From NCBI GenBank assembly GCA_947462095.1, contig CANHNQ010000011.1, positions 1 to 51,142 on the forward strand: a stretch of 51,142 bases of DNA, written 5' to 3'. The notes under the pieces were generated by a model. It saw nothing but the letters and a program-made list of their open reading frames with translations, was not told the DNA's origin and searched no databases. The stretch comes from Gemmatimonadota bacterium (GTDB lineage Bacteria > Gemmatimonadota > Gemmatimonadetes > Gemmatimonadales > Gemmatimonadaceae). The position numbers and the translations under genes are program-made. This document shows positions 44,408 to 51,142 of this stretch, piece after piece (positions within the stretch are counted from its first letter, which is position 1; every line of letters starts with the position of its first letter).

Positions 44408-45223
44408 CTACGCCGCGGCGCTGTCCAGCATCTCGTCTTCCGGTTCCGAGATCTCGCGCCGCTTCTCGCGGTTCACGAGCAACTCCTGAATCACCCAGCT
44501 GGCCCCGCCGCGCAATCGGATCTGATGCGGCGTGCAGCCGAGGTAGCGCTGACAGGTGTTCCGGAATGCGCTCCCCGAGGGAAAATCGAGTGCACTCGCG
44601 ACGCCGTCGGCGCTGCGGGAGCCGTCCTCCAGCATACTGGCGGAGACGATCAGGCGACCCCACGTGAGCAGCTGGTGCGGGGGCGGCAGCTCTGCCCCCT
44701 CCAAGCGTTTCGAGAGCAGTCGGCGGGAGACGGAGATCAGGCGCGCCAAACTGTCCGGGGTGAGGCGCTCGTGCGCCCGCGTGACCGATAGCATCACGGC
44801 GTCGCGCACCACGCTGCGCAGTCCGACGAGGTGTGGCTTGAGCAGACTCGAGACGCTGCGCGCTTCGGCCTGATCCAGAAGCGCCGCGAGCATCTGCGGC
44901 GTATCCGTCTCCTCGGCCACCACGAGCACGTCGATGCCGCACCGTCCGGCGTCGAACATGTCCTTGGCGCGCTCTCGCGTCAGGTCCACGTAGGCTACGA
45001 GGGCCGCACGCGGCACCCGGATGCGCAGCTGGCGCACCCGCTCGAAATCCGCGCGGCCGTCGACGTACAAGTCGAAGACCACCACGTTGATGGGCCCGCG
45101 CTCGCAAGCGCGGGTCAGAGACGTCCAGTCCTCGCAATGCACGAAGCGATAGCGGTCCCGCGCGGCGGTACGCAGCCGTGCGAGCCGGGGCTCGTGAGCG
45201 AGGAGCGTCGCGATTACACCCAT
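44408..45223 (-). CDS. AraC-type HTH regulator with receiver-like N-terminus
   Basis: 271 residues. The C-terminus (about 190-245) carries an AraC-type second helix-turn-helix: VASALDFPSGSAFRNTCQRYLGCTPHQIRLR, followed by a short tail. The N-terminus (1-115) has the alternating hydrophobic pattern of a response-regulator receiver, with NVVVFDLYVDG placing an Asp (about 51) where phosphorylation would occur. However, the acidic pair near the N-terminus and the conserved switch Lys are not evident, so it may be a pseudo-receiver. It is divergent from the multi-PAS hybrid kinase, with 195 nt between the starts. The pairing suggests, but does not prove, a shared signalling pathway. Confidence 0.78.
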   Translation of the reverse strand: MGVIATLLAHEPRLARLRTAARDRYRFVHCEDWTSLTRACERGPINVVVFDLYVDGRADFERVRQLRIRVPRAALVAYVDLTRERAKDMFDAGRCGIDVLVVAEETDTPQMLAALLDQAEARSVSSLLKPHLVGLRSVVRDAVMLSVTRAHERLTPDSLARLISVSRRLLSKRLEGAELPPPHQLLTWGRLIVSASMLEDGSRSADGVASALDFPSGSAFRNTCQRYLGCTPHQIRLRGGASWVIQELLVNREKRREISEPEDEMLDSAAA

Positions 45224-45418
45224 GCGACGATCCGTTCGGGGAAAAGGAGACTTGACACAGGCATCGGCAAAAAGACGCCGGGAGCCCGAGAATCGTCACT
45301 TTCCGTCGGATCTGGGACGGTTCGTCCCCTGCCGATCCCCTCGACGCGCCTACACATTTCGCCGGGCAATCACGGGCGACGCCGTCCGTGGCCGCCTTCT
45401 TTGCCCGCGTCGTCCTTC

Positions 45419-48400
45419 GTGCTTTCGGACCCACATACGCCCCCTTCGCTGCTCGTGTCGGCCATCATGGCCTTGAGCGACGTCCTGTTCGTGACCGACG
45501 AACAGGGGCGTATTCTCGACGCGAGTCCGTCCGCCGGCGATCTGCTCGGCGTCCCCCCCGACGCGCTTCGGGGGCAGCTGCTGCCCGAGTGCGCGGCGCG
45601 GCTCGGTGGCGGCGTGTTGTCGGCGTGGATCGCGACCGCGTTACGCACCCCCGTTGCCCCCCCGCTGGAGTTCTCGCTCGTCGACGGTGCGGGCGAGCGC
45701 ATCTGGGAGGCACTGCTGTCCACCGGACCTGCCACCGCCGGAGCATCGTTCCGAGTGGTCCAGCTGCGCGACGTCACGACGCGGGCGCTGGCCGCGCGGG
45801 AGGCGCATCGCCGGGAAACGCACCTCCGGATGCTTTCGGACCACATGCACGAGATGGCGTTCGTGCTTCGGGTCGAAGCGCCTGGCGTCTTCCGGTGCGA
45901 GGCGGTGAACGAGACGTATCTCGCCGCGACCGGACTCGACGCCGCGCAGTTGGTCGGGCGTTTGCCGGCGGAGGTATTTCCACCCGCGGAAGCGGCCAGA
46001 ATGCAGTCGCGATGTGAGGACGCCATCGCGTCGGTTGCACCGATCGCGTACCGCGAGGTGGTGCCGCTCCAGGGGCGCAGCCTGGTGCTGGAAACGCGCC
46101 TCAGCGCGATCCGCGATGCGGCGGGCGTTGCCACGCATCTGCTGGGGCTTGCGCGGAACGTGACCGACGAGGCGGAGACGTCGCAGGCGCTGCGCGAGTC
46201 GGAGCAGCGGTTGCGCGGGGTCATCGAAGCCGGCCTCGATGCCTTCGTGATTGCCCGTGCCCACCGGACCGTGGATGGCACGATCGAGCGCTTCGAGATT
46301 CTCGACGTGAATGCACGTGCCGCCGAGATGGTGAACCGGTCTCGCGACGCGCTGCTCGGCGCCTCGTTGATGGAGGTGTTTCCGAACAGCCGTGAGTGGA
46401 ATCTGTGGGAGCAGTGCTGTTCGGTGATCATCACCGGCGAGCCGCTGGAAACGACCCAGCACGCGCCAACGGGAGACGAGACCGTCCGTTGGTTGCAGCG
46501 GCAGCTCGTGCCCGTGCCCGGTGACGCGGTGGCGATTGCCTCGCGCGATATCACGGCGCGCCATCTTCAGCGACTCGCGCTCGAGGAGAGCGAAGCACGG
46601 CATCGCGAGCTCTTCGAGAATAACGGTGCCGTGCAGCTGCTTGCCGACATCGAGACCGCACGCATCATCGACGTGAACCCGGCGGCGGTCACGTTCTACG
46701 GCTGGCCGCGCGACACGATGCGCGCGATGTATGTGACGGATCTCGAAGCGGTGGCGCTCGATCACTGGCGCGAGACGACATCGGTCATCGCCACGGGAAC
46801 CGGACTCCGGGTGCAGCGGGAACACCGCATCGCCAACGGTGAGCTTCGTCAGGTCGAGTCCTTCATCGGCGTCGTCGCGATCAACGGACGTCGGGTGCTG
46901 CACTTCATCATTCAGGACACAACCGATCGCGTGCGCGCCGAGCGTCAGTTGCGTGAATCGGAGGCACGGTTCCGCGCTGTGATCGCCGGGATGCAGGAAG
47001 GTGTCGTCCTGCACGATGAAACCGGCGCGATCCGCGCGTACAATCCGAGTGCCGAACGCATCCTCGGGTTGTCGGGGGCGCAGCTGCTGGGGCTCAAGCC
47101 AGTCGATCCGGAGTGGAGCGCCGTATACGAAGACGGCACCCCGTGGCCGCCGGAGTCCCATCCGGCCCTCGTTGCCCTGACAACGGGGCACCGGCAGGAG
47201 CGGGCCGTGATGGGCGTGCGCCGGGGGAGCGGGACGTTCGGCTGGTTGCATGTCACCGCTGATCCGCTGATCCGCTCCGGCGAACAGCGGCCGTATGCCT
47301 CGGTGGCGGTGTTCACCGACGTCACCGATGCGCGGAGCTCAGAGGAGCGCCTGCGTCAGGCGCAGAAGCTGGAGGCGGTTGGTCAATTGGCGGGCGGTAT
47401 CGCCCATGACTTCAACAACCTGCTGACGGTCATCCGCGGTTCCGCGGGATTTCTGCGTGACGGCGTCGGTCCCACGTCGCCGTACGTCGGGGATCTCGAC
47501 GCGATCGAGCGCGCCACCGAGCGCGCCGAGGAGCTCACCGGCCGACTGCTCGCGGTTGGCCGTCGGCAGATGTTGCGGGCGGAATCGGTCGAACTCAACC
47601 AGCTGCTTGGCGATCAGCTGCCCATGATTCGCGAGATCGTCCCGCGGTCGATCGATGTGCGCCTCGATCTCAGCGCCGCGCCCGTGACCGCGGTCGTCGA
47701 CCGCACGCGCCTGCTCGATGCGCTGCAGGCGCTCGTGGATAACGCGCGTGCCTCGATGCTCGCGAAGGACGGCGGTGGAACGCTGTCAGTGGCGACGGCA
47801 CTCGTGCACGCCCGGCATCCGCAGGGGCAGCGCACCGACGAGCCGCGTCCGTTTGCCGTGCTGTCCGTCTCTGACACCGGCACCGGCATTCGCGACGATC
47901 TCAAGGCCCGTCTGTTCGAGCCGTTCTTCTCGACGCAGGAATTCGGTGGCAGCAAGGGCATGGGGCTCGCCTCGGTGCACGGCTTGGTGCATCAGAGCCG
48001 CGGCTTCATCGAGTGCGAGTCGGCAGCGGGCGAGGGGACCACGCTGCGGTTGTTTTTCCCGGCGGCGTTGTCCTCGCCGCGTGTCACGCCGTTGTCCTCG
48101 GCGCGTGTCACGCCGTTATCCTCGCCGCGTGTCACGCCATTGTCCTCGGCGCGCATGACGCCGCGCAGCGTGCCGACGGTGCCCGCCATCGCCGTGCCGG
48201 CCGCGCGCAGCGTGCTGCTCGTCGATGACGATCCGATGCTGCTCGATCTGGGTCGCCGTACGCTCCAGAAGCTCGGACACGCTGTCGTGGTGGCGCCGTC
48301 GGCGCCGCACGCGCTGGAGGTGCTGGAGTCCCATGCCGCCACGATCTCGCTGATGATCACCGATCTGACGATGCCGGGGATGAACGGGCTGGAGTTGATG

Positions 48401-48577
48401 GACGTGGTTGCCGCTCGCTATCCGGCCATGCCGATCGTGGCCGTGAGCGGCTACAGCGTGGACCCCGGGGCCCGCGCGGCCATCGAGGCGCGACAGGTGC
48501 CCTTCGTGACCAAGCCGTTCTCGCGCGGGCAGCTCGCCGACGCGATCGCCTTGGCACTCGCGCGCACGTCGAACTGA
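45419..48577 (+). CDS. Cytoplasmic multi-PAS hybrid sensor histidine kinase with C-terminal receiver
   Basis: About 1052 residues from GTG at 45419. The internal ATG at 45467 would cut into the first PAS domain (SAIMALSDVLFVTDEQGRIL), so the earlier codon is preferred; the upstream frame to 44831 is the reverse of the regulator gene. No membrane spans. About five PAS-like repeats (near 15, 130, 260, 400 and 520) with motifs such as VNPAAVTFYGW and YNPSAERILGLS. Dimerisation/phosphoacceptor LAGGIAHDFNNLL with His663, HATPase motifs VDNARAS, SDTGTGI and SKGMGLASVHGLVHQSRGFIE, then a Ser/Pro/Arg linker of four repeats (884-915) and a receiver with VDDD, acceptor Asp982 (MITDLTMPGMNG) and Lys1032 (VTKPF). 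Confidence 0.9.
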   Translation: MLSDPHTPPSLLVSAIMALSDVLFVTDEQGRILDASPSAGDLLGVPPDALRGQLLPECAARLGGGVLSAWIATALRTPVAPPLEFSLVDGAGERIWEALLSTGPATAGASFRVVQLRDVTTRALAAREAHRRETHLRMLSDHMHEMAFVLRVEAPGVFRCEAVNETYLAATGLDAAQLVGRLPAEVFPPAEAARMQSRCEDAIASVAPIAYREVVPLQGRSLVLETRLSAIRDAAGVATHLLGLARNVTDEAETSQALRESEQRLRGVIEAGLDAFVIARAHRTVDGTIERFEILDVNARAAEMVNRSRDALLGASLMEVFPNSREWNLWEQCCSVIITGEPLETTQHAPTGDETVRWLQRQLVPVPGDAVAIASRDITARHLQRLALEESEARHRELFENNGAVQLLADIETARIIDVNPAAVTFYGWPRDTMRAMYVTDLEAVALDHWRETTSVIATGTGLRVQREHRIANGELRQVESFIGVVAINGRRVLHFIIQDTTDRVRAERQLRESEARFRAVIAGMQEGVVLHDETGAIRAYNPSAERILGLSGAQLLGLKPVDPEWSAVYEDGTPWPPESHPALVALTTGHRQERAVMGVRRGSGTFGWLHVTADPLIRSGEQRPYASVAVFTDVTDARSSEERLRQAQKLEAVGQLAGGIAHDFNNLLTVIRGSAGFLRDGVGPTSPYVGDLDAIERATERAEELTGRLLAVGRRQMLRAESVELNQLLGDQLPMIREIVPRSIDVRLDLSAAPVTAVVDRTRLLDALQALVDNARASMLAKDGGGTLSVATALVHARHPQGQRTDEPRPFAVLSVSDTGTGIRDDLKARLFEPFFSTQEFGGSKGMGLASVHGLVHQSRGFIECESAAGEGTTLRLFFPAALSSPRVTPLSSARVTPLSSPRVTPLSSARMTPRSVPTVPAIAVPAARSVLLVDDDPMLLDLGRRTLQKLGHAVVVAPSAPHALEVLESHAATISLMITDLTMPGMNGLELMDVVAARYPAMPIVAVSGYSVDPGARAAIEARQVPFVTKPFSRGQLADAIALALARTSN
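48068..48163 (+). repeat. Four 24-bp tandem repeats in the kinase-receiver linker
   Basis: Four in-frame 24-bp units encode LSSPRVTP, LSSARVTP, LSSPRVTP and LSSARMTP. Units 1 and 3 share a C and units 2 and 4 a G at the same place, so a 48-bp higher-order unit has duplicated. It joins the ATPase domain to the receiver. Confidence 0.9.
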
Positions 48578-48601
48578 CCCACTGGCGTCGGGCCGCGGCG
48601 G

Positions 48602-49213
48602 CTAGAGCAGCCGCGGCTGACCTTCGGCGGGACGCGGCACAACGTGGCAGGCGCGGCAGCGCGCTTCGTAGGAGTCGGCCGCGCCCACCATGATGGTGGG
48701 CGAGTCGTACGGCGCGGGCTTGCCGCCGATGAGCCGCTGGTTGCGGCTGGCCGGCGACCCGCACAACACGCAGATCGCGTGCAGCTTGTCGACCATTTCC
48801 GCGACCGCCATGAGCTGCGGCATCGGGCCGAACGGTTCGCCGCGGAAATCGCTGTCGATACCGGCGAGGATCACTCGCCGGCCGCGGTCCGCCAGACTCG
48901 ACGCCACCTGCACGATCCCGGCGTCGAGAAACTGCGCCTCGTCGATGGCAATGACCTGCGCCATCGGATCGAGACGCAGCAGAATCTGCGACGACGAGTC
49001 GACGGGCATCGCCTCGAAGGTCCGCCGGTCATGGCTGGAGACATTCCAGAGCCCGGCGTACCGGTCGTCGAGATGCGACTTGAACACCTGCACGCGCTTG
49101 CGGGCGATGGTCGCCCGCCGCACGCGCCGCAACAGCTCTTCGGTCTTGCCGCTGAACATCGAACCAGCGACGACCTCCATCCACCCGCCGGAGACCTGGA
49201 AGCTGCCGCTCAT
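48602..49213 (-). CDS. tdk: Thymidine kinase
   Basis: 203 residues from the ATG at 49211-49213. Phosphorylates thymidine using ATP. Seen: Walker [15 protein letters not shown] (17-30), [23 protein letters not shown] with the catalytic Glu, [18 protein letters not shown], and two zinc-binding pairs, CVLCGS and CRAC, in the type II thymidine kinase lasso. Its start lies 2 nt after the upstream DEAD-box-like gene stop, and that gene carries the GAGGG that serves as its ribosome-binding site. Translational coupling is likely. Confidence 0.96.
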   Translation of the reverse strand: MSGSFQVSGGWMEVVAGSMFSGKTEELLRRVRRATIARKRVQVFKSHLDDRYAGLWNVSSHDRRTFEAMPVDSSSQILLRLDPMAQVIAIDEAQFLDAGIVQVASSLADRGRRVILAGIDSDFRGEPFGPMPQLMAVAEMVDKLHAICVLCGSPASRNQRLIGGKPAPYDSPTIMVGAADSYEARCRACHVVPRPAEGQPRLL

Positions 49214-49215
49214 GA

Positions 49216-51093
49216 TCAGCCCTCGCTGCTCCCGTGGGGATTCCCGTCGGGATTCCCGTCGGGAATCGGACGCGGCTTCCGACTGGCGTTTTGCATGCGG
49301 GCCCCGCGCTCCGACCATTCGGCGCGCCCTTCGGCGCGCTCACGCACCGGACGATCGCCGAACGCTCGGCGCTCGTCGTCGGCGCGCGGGGGGCGATCAT
49401 TCCCTCCGCGCGGCGGGCCACCACGGCCCTCAGGGCGCGGGCCCCGGTCCCCGCCGAACGACGGGCGGGGCGGACGATCTCCGCCGAACGCCGGCCGCGC
49501 CGGCCGGTCGCCGCGATCGGCACCGCGGGACGGACGGTCGCCGGCATCGCGCCGCGGCGGGCCAAACGTGCGCTCGCTGCGAGGACCGCGCGCTCCGCGG
49601 TCGCCACCACGATCTCCGCCGCGCGGCGCGTCGCCGCTGCGCTCGTCGATGCGGGCACTGAGTCGACGGCCACGGAGCGAGACCGATCCGAGCGCCTGCA
49701 CCGCCTTGGCGGCATCGTCGGCACTGAGCTCCACGATCGCGTGCGACTCGAAGAGTTCCACCTGGCCGATCCGGTCGCCCGGGATACCCGCCTCATTCGC
49801 GACGGCACCCACGATATCGCCGACGCGCACGCCGTCGCGCTTACCCGCGGCCAGAAACACGCGCTGCTTGCCGTCAACGACCGGCGCATCCGGCTTATGG
49901 CCGGCGGCGAGGGGCGTGCGCACCGGGCCGGCGGTGGTGGCCTTCGTCCGCGCGGTGACCAGCTCACGGCGTGCGCCTTCGTACAACCGCAGCGCCGCCG
50001 CGGCGATCTCGAGCGAGTCGTGGGTGTCGAGCAATGGCGCCAGCAGCGCCATTTCACTGGCCGAGGTGCCGCCCGAACTGGCGAGCGTCGTGCGGAGCGC
50101 CGCCCGCAATGCCTGCACGCGGCTCTCGGCCTTTGCCTTGCGCACTGCCGGCGTCCACGCCTCGGCCAACCCGTTCGTCATGCGACGGAAGGCGGCGAGT
50201 TCATCGGCCATCAGCAGCGCGACAGCGTCCACCGGACGGGCCGACAGTGCGTCCACGAGTGCATCGTACGACATCGGCGATTCCCAGAGCACCACCAACG
50301 CGACGTGTTGCGACGTGGCCTGACGCACGACCTGCACGTTCAGCCCATCGATGACCATCCCGATGCGCGCGATGGCGCTCTGCGCCTCGCGCTGCCCCGC
50401 GTCGGTCGTCGCCACAACCACGACCGACGGCGGATCGACTTCATCCAGAATCGCGCGCAATGCATCCGCGCGTCCCGATGCCGACGTGATCACGAAGCTC
50501 GGCGTCATCGCGAGCGGTGCATCCCCGACGAGCATCGGCGTGAGGCGACGCGCGCGACGCATCTGCGCTTCGAGAAAGGCGTCGATCTCGTCCGACTCGC
50601 TGTCGATGGTACCGACGCGCATCATGTCCTCCGGCGAATCGCCGAGGAGCGCCTGCAGGGTATCGCCCATCTTATCGGCGAGGATCTCGTCGAGGCTGAA
50701 CACTACGAGCACCTGCAGTTGCTGCAGGTCGATGCCGGCTTCCGTGCGAAGCGCGAGAAGGTCGGCGGCCGTACCGGTGACCACGGCCACCGGGCCGGTG
50801 GCCAGGACGCGGCGGGCGCGGGTCGCGGAGGTGACGGGGACGACTCGGAGGCTGTCGTCGGCCAGCAGTAAGCGCGCCTGTTCTGCCACGCTGAGGGCCT
50901 GTTCGACCGTGGGGGTGATCACCAGGCAGGCCGGCGCCGCGACGCCCTGCAGGCGACGGCTGCGCTCGATCCCCGGACGCATGGCGGCCGTCATCATCCG
51001 CAGATCTGCGGGCCCCTGCAGCACCACGTGCTGGCTCCGCGTCGCCCCTGGCGACGTCTCTTCCCGTTCTTGCTCGCCCACGCCCCACCCCAT
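49216..51093 (-). CDS. Degenerate DEAD-box protein with DbpA-like RNA-binding domain
   Basis: About 625 residues if the ATG at 51091-51093 is used; the frame stays open to the window end, so an upstream extension cannot be excluded. Its first 400 residues follow the DEAD-box helicase layout but key motifs are lost: no GKT Walker A, PTREL reads PTVEQ (61-65), DEAD reads DEIL (135-138), and SAT is DSES. About 405-480 is a DbpA/CsdA-type RNA-binding domain ([29 protein letters not shown] ... [16 protein letters not shown]). The rest is an RGG-rich tail. It probably binds RNA but is unlikely to hydrolyse ATP. It is coupled to tdk (2-nt gap). Confidence 0.8.
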   Translation of the reverse strand: MGWGVGEQEREETSPGATRSQHVVLQGPADLRMMTAAMRPGIERSRRLQGVAAPACLVITPTVEQALSVAEQARLLLADDSLRVVPVTSATRARRVLATGPVAVVTGTAADLLALRTEAGIDLQQLQVLVVFSLDEILADKMGDTLQALLGDSPEDMMRVGTIDSESDEIDAFLEAQMRRARRLTPMLVGDAPLAMTPSFVITSASGRADALRAILDEVDPPSVVVVATTDAGQREAQSAIARIGMVIDGLNVQVVRQATSQHVALVVLWESPMSYDALVDALSARPVDAVALLMADELAAFRRMTNGLAEAWTPAVRKAKAESRVQALRAALRTTLASSGGTSASEMALLAPLLDTHDSLEIAAAALRLYEGARRELVTARTKATTAGPVRTPLAAGHKPDAPVVDGKQRVFLAAGKRDGVRVGDIVGAVANEAGIPGDRIGQVELFESHAIVELSADDAAKAVQALGSVSLRGRRLSARIDERSGDAPRGGDRGGDRGARGPRSERTFGPPRRDAGDRPSRGADRGDRPARPAFGGDRPPRPSFGGDRGPRPEGRGGPPRGGNDRPPRADDERRAFGDRPVRERAEGRAEWSERGARMQNASRKPRPIPDGNPDGNPHGSSEG

Positions 51094-51109
51094 CGATTGT
51101 CGGTCAGCC

Positions 51110-51126
51110 TGGCCGCCCAACGGCCA
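51110..51126. other. Short stem-loop upstream of the degenerate DEAD-box gene
   Basis: TGGCCG, a 5-nt loop and CGGCCA form a 6-bp hairpin 17 nt before the ATG at 51093. If the frame really starts at the ATG this is in the 5' leader. If the frame extends upstream it is coding, so its role is unresolved. Confidence 0.35.
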
Positions 51127-51142
51127 GTGATTGTCGCGCCCC

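Noticed and set aside
44831-45418. N-terminal extension of the hybrid kinase
   Set aside because: It is antisense to the regulator gene and Arg/Ser/Pro-rich, without PAS or signal-peptide features.

Overview
This is a GC-rich, gene-dense bacterial chromosomal window. Most genes lie on the minus strand. The gene content suits a heterotrophic diderm: several lipobox lipoproteins, an Omp85-like outer-membrane protein, large Ig-repeat surface lipoproteins, separate E1-alpha and E1-beta pyruvate dehydrogenase subunits, and peptide uptake systems. Overall style and gene mix suggest Gemmatimonadota (Gemmatimonas-like). That is an inference; there is no rRNA or other direct taxonomic marker here.

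Layout. (1) 1-9408: dnaE (C-terminus cut by the window edge), a putative lipoprotein aminopeptidase, a two-domain M16 zinc protease and a UvrD/PcrA-type helicase. (2) 9409-16543: a 600-bp non-coding leader, a 1141-residue Big2-type Ig lipoprotein, strong back-to-back terminators, a small lipoprotein, and a lipoprotein with seven Ig-like repeats. (3) 16689-26388, all minus strand: the pyruvate dehydrogenase and lipoate cluster lipA-pdhA-pdhB-pdhC-[metzincin-like lipoprotein]-lpdA-lipB. (4) 26507-31434: a small membrane protein, a family 2 glycosyltransferase with a 400-residue basic disordered tail, and a coiled-coil protein translationally coupled to a POTRA/barrel protein. (5) 31487-38639: a six-gene peptide-uptake operon (binding protein, two permeases, two ATPases, a POT symporter) in which every gene junction is a 4-nt stop/start overlap. 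(6) 38716-44308: a LipM/LplA-like enzyme divergent from gcvP, a 685-bp non-coding region with an inverted pair of structured 79-bp repeats, then gcvH and coaE. (7) 44408-51093: an AraC-type regulator with a receiver-like N-terminus, divergent from a soluble multi-PAS hybrid histidine kinase, then thymidine kinase coupled to a degenerate DEAD-box protein with a DbpA-like RNA-binding domain.

The central theme is lipoate metabolism. Lipoate synthesis (LipA, LipB), a third lipoate/octanoate-transfer family protein, two lipoylated carriers (PdhC, GcvH), their partners (PdhA, PdhB, GcvP) and E3 (LpdA) all lie within 27 kb.

Least explained by ordinary annotation: the REP-like inverted 79-bp pair, heptanucleotide intergenic repeats, the degenerate DEAD-box protein, the glycosyltransferase with an RNA-binding-like tail, the metzincin-like lipoprotein inside the PDH cluster, and several genes whose -10-like hexamers sit so close to the start codon that leaderless transcripts are likely. 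No tRNA, rRNA, CRISPR array, insertion sequence or prophage gene was seen.
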